Assembly (NCBI RefSeq): GCF_963675165.1
Contig: NC_087382.1
Location: 5,247,963 to 5,311,962, forward strand
Reading direction: 5' to 3'
DNA from: Halichondria panicea
Lineage: Eukaryota > Porifera > Demospongiae > Suberitida > Halichondriidae
Length of the DNA stretch: 64,000 nt
Numbering within the stretch: the stretch's first letter is position 1; the number at the start of each line of letters is the position of its first letter. A model generated the notes under the pieces. It searched no databases. It worked only from the letters and a program-made list of their open reading frames with translations, and was not told the DNA's origin. Positions 37,301 through 49,500 of this stretch are shown here, piece by piece. Made by a program: the position numbers and the translations under genes.

Positions 37301-40236
37301 AAAAATTGTATGGATTGGGTGACATTTGCATGTACAGTGCGTGTATAAAGCAGATGGATACGTGTAGGTTTGAGGATAACTATATAGCAAGGTGTGCAGG
37401 ACAGAGTAGAGGTAATGCAGCTGTAACACTTACATTGTAGGCTTTTAAACTCTTATATACATATTATTGTAAGTGTATCAAATATGCAAAAGCCACATGT
37501 ACACTGTACAATTAATGAGGTAGTTACATTGCCAGCACAAGTCACAATCACATGGGCAATTTGGAACCAGAAGTATAATAGCACATGAGGACATAATAGA
37601 CCTGCTTAGTCACATGTGAGAGCATCTGCCCACACACGCACATACGCACTTCCCATACATGTGGTTGACACAAACTAATGGCCATGCGTGTACATGTACA
37701 CACTGCAATAGGGTCACAACACACAGGTCACACTTGTAAGGAAATACACTGAAAGAACACACAGCCAAGGAACAGGACGCATAATCACATACATGTATAC
37801 ACTGGATGTAGTCCTATACCCGGCCCTTTCTACAGTGAAACCAGCGAGCACCTTGGGCATGCAGACTAACAGTGGCTGAGTTAAAGAGGTGACCTGCTAA
37901 CAAAGGTCAAGGTACATGCTACTGTATGGAGAATTTGGGCCCATATAATTATAGCCTGGCTATAGAGAGTGACCTGCTTTAGAGAAGACCTCAATAAATG
38001 TACCCATAGCATCAATAGAGTGGGAGTTCTGCTCTAAACAAAAACACTACAGGTAGAGGAGTTGTGTACTGTGTACAGAACTGACTGCAGTTGACTACTC
38101 AAGCATGAACACTAAAATTATGGATTATGGCAACAATAAAAAGAGGTGGTGTACAGTAACAGCAGCTGTTCAACAATTCAACTGTACCACAATACACACG
38201 TATAATTATTACACGTGTATGTAATTATTTAGTGACTGCCGAACCTTATTGGTTCATTGGCAGAAGGGAAATCTGTACGGTAGTTTTGAGTGCTAGAATG
38301 GCCAAACAGTAATTAATGCAATGTGTTATGCTTGGGTAGTACTAAAACCACAACAAATAGACCACAGTGTACATGTAAAGTGATCATGTGACTTACTGGA
38401 CTCGGCAGTGGGTATGTAGCCAGAGTTGGTGGGAGTGCCCGTGTTCCGTATGTACTCTACACTAGGAGAGGCAGCGCGAGGAGTGTGACGTCCACTTCCA
38501 TTCTCTGCAGGGACAGAAATACAACTCGTCAATCACATGTATTATATTAGCCATAAACAGCTACAGTGATGCATTAAATAGACAACACTCCCAAAAAAGG
38601 TGAACTAGTTATAAACACATGTACATCAGTCAGTTGCATGTACTTGTAGTGTGTCGGACATGTCTCACGTAAAATGTACAACAATTAAACAATTTACTGC
38701 TAGACAAAGCTGGTATCAATATCTAAAGTACATGTATGTATCCAATAAATACTTGTGCACCTATCTATACTCAAACTAAACCAATTCCCACAAGGGACAT
38801 CTGAAGTTTACTCAGTACTCCAAAGATAAGTGCAGTTCCTTAAGTACTTGCATACCACACACACTAATGACGCAGTAATGACAACAGCTCCAGTATATAC
38901 ATGTACATGTACATGTACTGTAGGAGGCTTTTGTCTGCTCATGTACTGTAGGAGGCTTTTGTCTGCTCGTGCAATATCTAGCCTACAAACATAAAATAAC
39001 CGCAAATACCGTATCTACCAAATAACTAGATTTATACTCAGCCCAGTCGCGTCAGCTACGTTTTATGTAAGTGAAAACGTAAGTGCACGCTTTTGAGAAG
39101 AAGCTAACACACACACATGTACACGTACACCAAAGACTTTCTCACCTGCACCAAAATACGGAGAAAGGAGTTTCGACTTCTTTTTTTCGTAGCCTTGTTG
39201 AGTGATGTCACCTGAGGGGATAGAAGGTAACAATTAAATCACATGGTCATTCCCGCACACACATTCTGCAATAGCCAATAAATAACACGCTGTCCCAATT
39301 TGCCAAACTATCAACTAGAGAATGAAGAGCTTGTGTTTACACTGAATATGAACAATGAATGGCTGTCACTTCCTGACACTTATAATACATCAAAGGTCAG
39401 CTTGTTTCCTGTCTACAGTGAGCCTTTTAAAAGTGGATACTGTCGGGACTTTTAGACAGTGTCCTGTTTATTGAGGTGTGTTCCTATTAATTTTAGCAGT
39501 TAATTCACTAGCCCTAATATAAGAGGTATACAGTACCCTCAAGGAACTATTAACGTGCTAACACACGAGGTGCATTGTTCCAACAATAACCACCCCTCTA
39601 CTACAATGCTCCCCATGGAAACTGCTGATAGGAAACCAGAAAACCATACAATCCACACACCCTGGAGCACTTTAGGGTAATTATGCACAGATAGGTGTTC
39701 ACCATGTGCTGGGGAGAGTTTAGGGTACTAATGCTGAACAACCATACACTTATCATAATGAATTCGTTAGCCACACATTTTATTAACAAGTTGTGCTTTG
39801 CTAATTAAAAGGACAGGTGGAGCACACTGGGAAGCAACTAGAGCAATTATTATAGATGCATTCTGACACTACAGTCTATCACTTCCACAACACTTTCACA
39901 TTCTACGTAGTTACCTAGTTAATATTATTATGGGGGTTTTCCAGGTTCCATAGGTTACTAGAAAACATACAAAACCCCCCCACACACACACAACTCCAAG
40001 CTGCTGTTAAATACCTTCAGGTAGGTACCAAAACCCTTACAAAGGTACAACCATTGAGCAGCTAAAGAGTCTTTTGCAGAAGCTACCTACATATCAGTAT
40101 TTACCCACAAGACATGGATGTATTTTGTGTGCTTCAATAGCTAGCTAGCTCTAGGTGGCTTACCCTCTCTCAGTTCCTCGTCCAGCTCATGAAGCTTGGA
40201 CAGTATATCTGAAGGCAGACCAGGGGGTAGGGACAT
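23910..40236 (-). CDS. DIP2: DIP2, disco-interacting protein 2 homologue (28 exons, complete)
   Basis: Exons in coding order: 40164-40236, 39146-39211, 38397-38504, 36309-36457, 34082-34337, 33046-33246, 32517-32713, 31989-32219, 31539-31641, 31158-31316, 30770-30895, 30330-30444, 29898-30031, 29429-29564, 29024-29233, 28477-28790, 28052-28242, 27559-27848, 27090-27267, 26615-26745, 26313-26404, 26110-26186, 25832-26003, 25414-25532, 25097-25171, 24728-24911, 24395-24518, 23910-24162. All junctions are GT-AG and phases close into 4,464 nt, 1,487 codons plus stop, close to the ~1,550-1,570 residues of vertebrate DIP2. The N-terminus carries the DMAP1-binding motif (LSKLHELDEELREG then DITQQGYEKKKSKLL). 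Two tandem adenylate-forming (FAAL-like) domains follow: motifs YSSAKDGSALG and RTGLLGFVG in the first, YLDFSVSTTGVLSGVK and RTGYLGF in the second, ending SFLADEVDPIYVAYNL. DIP2 proteins act in lipid (diacylglycerol) metabolism and neuronal patterning in other animals. Exon 5 is a proline- and glycine-rich linker. The identification is firm; exact splice sites are by eye. Confidence 0.97.
25339..25388. repeat. (GT)n microsatellite in DIP2 intron
   Basis: About 25 GT units lie just downstream (in the minus-strand sense) of the donor of DIP2 exon 24. On the coding strand it reads as CA repeats. Confidence 0.95.
34394..35416. mobile_element. Long-TIR element (CAGTGCCTTCAGC ends, TA target) in DIP2 intron
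   Basis: The left end is TA-CAGTGCCTTCAGCTTTGAG and the right end is the inverse complement ACTGAAGGCACTG-TA. The arms share AAATATTTCC/ACATTTCTAAGAAAT-type blocks with the element at 53530-55272, so both are one family. It lies in intron 4 of DIP2. A pogo-like MITE at 35015-35313 is inserted in its right arm. Confidence 0.75.
35015..35313. mobile_element. Pogo/Tigger-like MITE nested in the long-TIR element
   Basis: It begins CAGTAGAACCTCGATTATC and ends GATAATCGAGGTTCTACTG, flanked by TA on both sides. These ends are typical of pogo/Tigger-type Tc1-mariner elements. Internal GGATAATCGA motifs repeat near the right end. There is no transposase. Confidence 0.88.
36833..37063. repeat. Three 77-bp tandem repeats in DIP2 intron
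   Basis: The unit starts ATGGCCTGCTAACA at 36833, 36910 and 36987, each containing CCAAACACATGCTATG and GGTCCATTAACCTGGCTG. A degenerate unit precedes it from about 36765. Single related copies occur at about 30624-30695, 37892-37990, 43650-43760 and 63411-63500, always in introns and in the same orientation. Confidence 0.85.
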
Positions 40237-40525
40237 TTTAGAGCTAGCTGCTATGGAAACTTTCTCTCGGCAAATAGGTTGCTGTCGAGGGTTGTTGTGA
40301 CCTTGAGTGGAAGTGCAGGCGAGTTAGATTGGGTCTGCAGGCAGGGCTAAAAAGTTGTGAATTTGAGTGTATTCAACGACTATGATGCAGATTTGCGTCA
40401 CAAAAGCTCACATGAAGATAGCTTTATCTGAGAGCCATCACATGATTTCATTGCTAGCCTATAGCTTCTAAACAAGCAAGGGTCTTGACTGTACTGATCT
40501 ATAGCATGTAGAAGGGGTTGCAACG
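40237..40525. promoter_or_regulatory. Shared divergent promoter of DIP2 and DNAJC13
   Basis: Only 289 bp separate the two start codons, which point away from each other, so both 5' UTRs and core promoters must fit here unless an untranslated exon lies elsewhere. Visible motifs are two copies of TCACATGA (40408-40415 and 40438-40445), the M-box form bound by MITF/TFE factors in other animals, and TTGCGTCA (40393-40400), resembling a C/EBP-ATF composite site. I see no TATA box in a standard position. Motif function is inference. Confidence 0.7.
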
Positions 40526-43500
40526 ATGGCTGGAAATGAAGACAGAGCTAAATTTTATTGCACAAAGCACTCCTGGAGAGGAAAGTATGTTGCATGCAAC
40601 CACTAGCACTCAACATTATTTATATCTCACCCCTATAAAATTCAGAATAATACATTGACTAGCTGCATCATTGTCTAAAACATTAACAGCACATGCATCA
40701 AGCTTAGATGTAACTGATCTCCTTTGTACCAGTCAACATGCCTTTATAAAGCTTCCGTGTGAATTATATCTTGGTAGCTAGCTAGCTGGGTGCTGCAATG
40801 CGTGTATATTTGCTTGTATATTGCTTGTATTTATTTTATTTTTACGCAGGTACAAACGTGTGTTCTCCATAGGAACCACAGCTGTAACCACGTACAATCC
40901 CAACACTCATGAAATCACTAACCAGGTATGACGAGATAGCTACAAGAGTAACATGAATTTGGGGGCGGGGCTAATCTCAACAGAAATGTTGACAACATGT
41001 ATCCTGTATGTATTCTAGAGGCTATGCAAGAGTCACAAAACAACGTGAAGCTTCCACCTACCCTGTGTGTTGTGTCAGAGGAGGTCCGACATGCGTGCAT
41101 GAATCACTACGAGTACAGTGCATTGATGTCATTGCGGTCACGTGATAATGTCCTGGTCAATACACTGAACTTGTAGTGATTCGTGCATGCATGTCGGACC
41201 TCCTCTGGTGTTGTGTGTGCCCTTCTGTAAGTAGGCGTGTCCAGGGGATGTCCAGTAATGTTGAGATTTGTGAAAAGCATGTGGGCCGGAGTTGGTCTCA
41301 AGAATTGTATATACAGTGTAGAAGGTATAGGGCTTCTTTTTCGAGTTCATTACTGAGCAGGTCATAATCTCATGGCAGGTGTCATGTACAAACCTTGCCT
41401 GAGTGCAGATCTTGCATGGTTTCAGCCTTGTCTTTGTAACACTGGAGAATCACCCTTTATAATCAATAAGAGAATTAACTCGGTATAGTAACGTTATTAT
41501 GTATGAACATATCGTGAGATGTGGTTTACTCCACCATAGTATTTATTACCAGATCATTCTTTGTTAATCCTAAGAGACCTCGCGTTGGTCACAGGTAGCA
41601 GAATATGATATTGTATTTATTTACCAATGTCTGTCTCGCTCCAGTGGGCATACAATGAGTTTGTGGCGATTGCCCCTAGTCCAAAGGCCACTAACGAGTT
41701 TCTTATAACTGTGAGGAAGAAGAAGGGAGCCAGTAGCAACACTCAGATGACCTTCTCCAGTGACTATCGTGCTGACATCATCACCGAGACACTCGTGAGT
41801 GTGTGTGTGTGTGTGGTGAGGGTGTGTGTGAGGGGTGGTGGGCGGTGAAGCTCAAGAGGCGTCAGTGTAGAGTGGTGGCAGTTACTTTTGACATACTATA
41901 ATCGTTACTGCAGTAAACCCTTCTCACTTTTGGGGTAAGGGTTCAAAGACATTACTACAGTGTACCTCTGCGAAAGCTGTACCTCTGAGAAAGCCTTTGT
42001 TGCACAAACTATATTTAGGGTTAACGTCACTGTAATTACTTTCTTATTTCTAGCCCACACAGCATTTGTGGGTGTGTGGGCGTTATCATTACCCCCTTCA
42101 TTGACCCAAACATTTGTCTGTCTGTCTCCTGTAGTACTAATAACAGAAACCACATAACTGCTAGCACTGCATTAAGTATTGCACCCCAGGTATTATGAAC
42201 ACACACACACACACTCATTCTCACAGAGGTTCAGTCCATTGTTTTGTGATGCCGGACGATTCAAAGAAAAGGTGAGAGCTAGTTAAGTGTCTATTGTGGT
42301 CACCCTCCGTAATACAGCCAGGCTAATGGGGCTACATAACGTGCATTGCACCGTTGTAAGCAGATCACCCTCTATAATACATTGTACAACCATGGTTAAT
42401 ATAAGAAGGAGTTAATTGTTGTATGTATGGGGAAGGCAATTAGTATCAAGGTGACGTGTCGGGCAGAGGTAAAGGAGCGAACAGGAGAGCCAAGATCGAT
42501 GTGTTCCTGTTAGTAGCTAGACCACCTCTTTATTACAGCTTCTGTTGGTATGCCCCAAGGGTGACCGCTTTATAAGCTTAATAATTATACTGTCTGTACT
42601 ACAATGCTTATATATACATACATTCGTTTGTGCACATGCAGAAATTTGATGCTTCGAAGTACCACTGGAGTGAATCCAAAGTCAAAATTCAGCTCTTGGT
42701 AAGGTTACAAACTATTTGCAGCTACAAAGTTAATTTCTTTGCTTATACTCTAGTGATAAACTACATGTGACACAATAATTATCTGCTTGAGTAATTATTC
42801 CGCCCCCTCACAGGTGCGTCGGCACTGTGTGTCACAGGTCAACTTGGCGGGTCACAACCTGGCCGACTATGACTACAAGGACATCGAGTTCATCTCCAAG
42901 GTAATGTCGTATATTCTGTACTGATAGTACATGTACCTTGTGGGAACACCATTTATAGAGAGTCAGGCTATTCTGTATTTGGGAGGTCAAACAACTCATA
43001 ATTATGACAGTATATTCATTGTAGGTGTATATGGGTATGAAAGCTATTTGAGCACCATTAAATTTTGACATTTTGGAGCCATGTACATCATAAATTAATG
43101 TATTATGTATTCTCTCCTGGAACTGGCTACAGGTGTCAGATCACCCTGGAGGTGTTATACTCGCCACTGGAAACTTCTCTAGACTGGTAAGAGAAAGCAC
43201 TCATCTGTACATTGTCTGTAGGTACATGTACGCACGTATACAATGACATGTACGCACGTAGGTAGGGGTAATCAATCCACATGTACAGTACTTAGGTTCC
43301 TGCTGATACATGTGCCGTACGTACATGTAGTTAATAGTGTGTTGCCTGAGCAGGCAAGCACATGCATATACATGTACAAGCTGGTATTTTGAGACACTAA
43401 ATTGTTACTCGATCTGTTCCTACATAATCCCTCATCCCTCGTGCAGCACATGTTCTTCGTAGAGAACAGGGAGGAGTTGTTGAGGGCTATTCAGGTGGCA

Positions 43501-46500
43501 GGCACGGAGAACGTGGGATACCACATCGCGTGAGTAATATATAGAGTCCATTAAAATTGCACAAACACTAACAAGGGGAAAGCACTTAGTCTATTAGTAT
43601 ACATGTAAGTGCTTGTATGCACAGTCAGCGGTTACCTTTGGCTATAATAAGGTGGCCTGCAAACACAAGCTGAAACACGTGTTACACAGAGCTAGAGTAT
43701 TATTATTGTAACCAGCCCTGTGTTTATATACGAGGGGATGTCCTGCTTATAGGGAGGCCACAATAGACGGAGTGATTCAATTGTATGGTTATGTATGGAC
43801 TAGCTACCTGTTTATGTATGGACTGCCTGTTTATGCATAGACGTTGTTTTGTGTTGCAGTGTACACAGAGACACTATGTCACTCATGGACTTCCTGGAGA
43901 AGAGGCTCGGTCGCTATAGCGATGACGACTCCATCACTTCCCTCACAGAGTTCACAGTTCAGAAGCACTGCATTAGACACCACGTGAGTGAATGTCAACC
44001 AGTTCATTGTACATAGCTGATGTTTTTTGGCTCCCTCTCCCTCGTAAACTATCCCTCTTGTTGATGAGCAGTAGGTTAATTATATGCCAATCTCAGTTCC
44101 CTGGAGTGTCGATCTGAGATATTAGAGGTCATTAATTTATGTGTGTTCTAGTTAGTTTGGCTAAAATAGCACTTGGCTGCGTCCATTCTACGTTTCTTTA
44201 CACTTTTGTTCTTGGGAACACAGTGGAACCGCTGAATTTGAGGCCTATATAAAGTATTCTGTTTTGAGGTGTCCCTATTTTAGTGGTTGGACGTACAGTA
44301 TACATGTAATATTCAAGTGCTTGCATGGAGTGTTGTATTAGTTTAATATTTTACCTTTCGTGATTTCACTGTACGTGCTGTATAGAGGTGAATGCATGAG
44401 AACAGAGCTAGCGTCACTAACCACTCCCCCCCCCAGGATCCAGTTCAGCGAACACTGGCCCTGTCCGAGACGTGTGTGATTGAGAGGGACCCTGCCACTT
44501 ACCAAATAGCCACCATCAAGCCTCTTTGTGATGTACGTCAACACACATACTATGCATGTACTTACAGTTAACTATGCTTCAACTTTAGGTGGTGTACGTA
44601 CGTATAATTAGACTATGATACAAGTATTTCAAAAGAGAGCCCATTGTTAATTCTATTAAGGCTCATTCGATCAGTACATGCAGGGTGTCATACAGGGGGA
44701 GGGAAAGGGGGGATATCCCCCCCTATCTCCAATTTCCCCCCCCTTTTTTGCTGACTGAGCTGGCAATTTTACATACTATACTAATAGCTGGCAATTTTAC
44801 ATACTATAAGGGTATTGAAATAACAGTTGACCTTTTTTTTAGCAAAATACTTTTTTATTTCCCCCCTCTACTTCAAAATCCTATATGACACCCTGACATG
44901 TATATTTAATAATTGCTATAATCAATCGCTTATTGTACATGTATTTATATTTGCAGGTGTTTGCTCTGGTCCGGTATGCCGACGACCCACAGCGGTTCAG
45001 CATAGAGTACAACACAGGTGCCGTGAGACGCTACTCTTCCACTGACAGGTGAGGGTAGGGACTACAGTCGGTGTGTACACGTACATGCATGTATAGTCTT
45101 ACCATGCATGTACATGTACTCTTCCACTGAGAGGTGATGGGAGCTAAGGGTTACATATAGCTGGTTTATTTTAGGGGGATTAGACGGGCATTTGCCCCGG
45201 CCCTCTTAGAATTACTATGAACCATGGTATGGCCCACACATTATACATGTACACGAGCCCCCTACATGTAAATTTGTGGTTTCAGCATCTTGCGCCTTCT
45301 TGGAAAAATTCTGAAATAAGCGCTGGTTGGTGTTTACAGGTATAATCTTACCATGCATGTACGACTGTTCTCAATGTTTGCATGCATGGTTGCCTTCCAT
45401 GCAAGGATACTAGTCAGTGCTGTATTGATGTCTTACAGTTTATCATTGAATTTCAGTATTTGGTCAACTTGGTTACTGAACATACATTGTCTACATACAT
45501 GTATTTTCAGAAAACATTTGCAGCGAGTGTCATATTGAACGTATCGTATCACCTTCCATGGAGATTGATTTCAGAACTATGCATTTCTTTTCTGTCACAG
45601 AGATGCTCTCCTGTGCTCTATCCTGGACGGTGTGCGTGCCAGTGGTAACCGTGACATTTGTGTCAAGATGGAGCGCACTGATCGAGGCCAGCGACTCGGG
45701 CCACTCCACTTGCCCATAGACGAGGAGGTGGAGAGCCAGTATCTCAAGTACATCTACAACACGCCTCAGGGCATCAAGTTCTCGGAGGCCGTGTGCAAGT
45801 TCAATGCCAACGTGGGATACAGCGGACTCAACCATGCAGTCACTCAGGATGTGTGTTTTATACATACATGTAGTTAGCGTGCAATTACCGTGCATGCATG
45901 TTCCTACAGTTTAACTCTAACGTAACTCGAGTGTGTGTACACTGGTTTTACAAGGGGAGGGGGTTAAATAACCAGATGGTCACTCGGGCTTGTTGCCAGG
46001 TGTCATGCATGACCTTTGAGGGCTACTGTACCCTGCAATTATTATTGATGGATAATGGGGGGACATGCAGTGTTTGAGTAGCGTACATACCTATCCTATT
46101 TATGGTCATGCATATTATGTGCTCCCTAATTTGTTCTATCGCAATTAATGTTTTTGCCATCATCGCCCCACCAGCCTTCTTGTGGTCAGATATTGCTTAT
46201 CAAATATGTTGTTGCTAAGAAACCATTACCGAACTTCGTCCATGTACGTACATGTAACCTTTCACCTTATCATACCCACCTGTACCACCCTCCCCCCAAT
46301 ACACACACGCAGGGTCTGTTTGCCGAGAACAAGGAGAAGCTCATCAATGGCGCTCTCACAGCACTGCTGCTCAGGGAGGATGGCAGAGGGAGTGTCTCCA
46401 TATCTGAGCTAGAGGGGCAGTTTCACGCCCTCAGGCGATTGGTCGCCTCTAAGGCCGGCTTTGAGGCTTTCACTACACTACCAAAGTAAGTTATAGTTCG

Positions 46501-49500
46501 TTAGTCGATATTGTGCACAATTTCCTTAGGATTTAGCATTCAGACAATAATTATGATTGTACTGTACTCTATCTATTATGGATCAAAACCATGAGCTGGT
46601 TTTTTGCTAGCTTACTTTTGGGCTTGTTCAATGTTATAAAGAAACTTGCCTTTCGTACAGTCGTATTGGTCATAGAGAGCTCTAATTACATGTACACATG
46701 TATACCACACCCCCACCCACACACTACAGCTTCAGGGAGATAGTGGGTAAGAAAGTGGTGAGGGCGCTCAAGCTCAAGGACGACGGGATCAGTCACGCTT
46801 GTGTGGACTTCCTGTGTGCACTCATGCAACCCATGCACGACAACTTTGACATTCGTCAGGAACAAATGAACAAACGTTCCCTCCTCTCTTCAACCGGCTT
46901 CTTGGAGCTGCTGCTGGAACCTCTCAAACTCCACGTGGTATGTTGTGGTATCTACATACTGATAGCATGGAGGATACTTACATGTAGCTGCGTGCACATA
47001 CATTTGTACATGTAGCTGCTTTTCTGAGAATATTAATTGGTGCATGTACACTATGATAGCTGGAGAAAGTAAAAGTGTGTTTCACCAATCTCTCCACTCA
47101 CAGACTGGTTGTCACTATTGAAGCATTACATCATGCATGGCTTGTACCTATGTAACTGTACTGTCTATATTCCAGACAATAGCTCTAGTCGATAATCGAT
47201 CATCGTTGATGTTTGTTGTGTGTTATTATACACGTAGAGACTGGGAACTGGAGCTCTGATCATCAGCGCTGTACTGGACTTCTTCACATTTGCCATCTGT
47301 CCTCCATACAGGTACAGTATATACAGTGTGCATGTGCATGCAGTAAAAGAGAGTACATAGATTGCATATAATAAAAAATGGCAATGTGTGCAGTAGTAAT
47401 TGAAGTGAAAAGTAAAAGTATACCTAATTTGTACATTTAGTACGTACTACACACTAGAGTAAGATCTGTTGATCAAATTTAACTTGTCTGCATAGCGTAC
47501 GTACACATGTACACAAGTACACATGTATATCTGGTTTCAATGTTTGCGAATGACAATTTACAAGCCCTATTGCGTTTCTAACTACTGCAAATTGCCTGCA
47601 CATGCTCACTTTCTATTGCGATCTATGTGAAAGCTCGCAATTCACAATCAAAAGTTTACGGTCTACATGTTTTGTGCAGTGAGACAACGGATGGAGACAA
47701 ATTTGACCTCGTGTTGGAGTTGATCGCTGGGATGGGACGCGTCATCTTCAAGTTGTTCCAGCACCCGTCACTTGCCATTGTGAAGGCTGCAGGTCTCATC
47801 ATGAAGTCCATCATTGAGGTGAGGGGGTGGCTGTGTTGAGTGGGTAAAGAGTGTTAACTGAAGAAGTGAATTATTGGTGTACTTCTGATTTTACCGAGCA
47901 CTGAAATGATGTCTGTACTTTAACATGTAATAATGGAGTATGAATGAATGTATGAATCATAATTTGACAATCACCATTGAAGTACATGTACATGCATTTG
48001 TAGCTACCTAATGATGAGTTATGCTACAGTACATGTAGGTCGCAATGCATATATCACACCCACCATTACCCTCTGATAGGAAGGAGATGAGGAGACGGCC
48101 ACCAAGATGCAGGAGCTGGCTTTAGCGGAGGGTGCTCTCCCCCGCCACCTCCACACCTCCCTATTCACCTCTAGTGCCGACAACCGCCTACTCACTCATC
48201 GCCAGCTCAGCAGACATCTCGTCTCCCTGTGGATCACCGGCAACAAAACTTCCACTGAACTCATGCGAAGGATACTGGTCAGTAATATTACTCAGGGTTC
48301 TACATGTAGCTCAGGATACTGGATGGTTTGCTTAGGACACAGTCAATGATAATGCCTAAATGGTTATTTCAATGGTGCTGTACACAATTATGTTCAATGT
48401 ACTGTAGTCTTGTTTTTAACAGTAGAATAATTTGTTTTTACTGTCTAACTTTTGCGTCAGGTAAGCAAGGATTGTGGTGTCATACAAGTACCAGTATAGG
48501 TTTTTGCTATGATCTTACAAGTGCTATGTCGTAAGCATTCGCAGTAATACAGCTAGTACTCAACATGGTAGTGTACATAGTTCAGTGATCTAATACATGT
48601 GTGTGTGTGTACTGTATCTTATTGGCCTCGTCCTCGCAGCCACTGGGTCTGATGCAGTTCCTGGAGTCGGACGAGACCGTGTCAGACGATGAGATTGACC
48701 GTATGCACATCAGAGATAACCTCAAGGCTGTCACAGTGAGCTACAGCTTAGTTAGCTATTTATGTATTTATACAGGTAATAATAATATTCTCTGTGCATT
48801 AATTCAACTGCCATTTCATGTTAGTTATACATGTACACTGGCAAAGCACCATCAACAACCTACAGCTGTAACTAGTACTGAATTAGTACTTGCGGATTAT
48901 TAATTTTCGCATAAGGAAGGATTATAGTTCATTATGATCTGTTAATGGTATCATTAACTCGTGAATTTGTGCGGTTTTGTTATGAGGAGCTTTCATGAGT
49001 ACACACTTCCCATGATCACACACTACCACCCCAGACCATCTCCCGGCGTCGTATCGGTGTGTTGGAGGGTGCTCTGATCCACTGGCGGTCCAGGCTTCGC
49101 CCTAAACCACAGAAGGACCTGGCCAATCAGCGACCTGTCACACTGCGGAAGAGGCGAGAGAACGTCAAGAGTGAGGCTAACTGGAAATTATTCTACCACA
49201 AGTTTGCCTGCGACCACGCCACTTCCGCTCTCATCTGGAACTACAAGGTTAGGGGAGGGGCCTGCAATCCTGGGTTTCTGTACAATGAAGATAAAATAAT
49301 AGCTGTAATTATCCAGAACAATAATATTTGAAAGTTGTAGGATTGGAAACAAGAAAGCGGGAGAGCATAGCCTTTTTAACGTTGTGGTTCTCTCAGTGTT
49401 TCTGCAACTGAAACATTTGATGCACTCATTGCTTGTTGAGCATAATGAAACCTGTCTGTGTATTTGCAGGTCACCAAACTCTATACATGTGTTTCAACCT

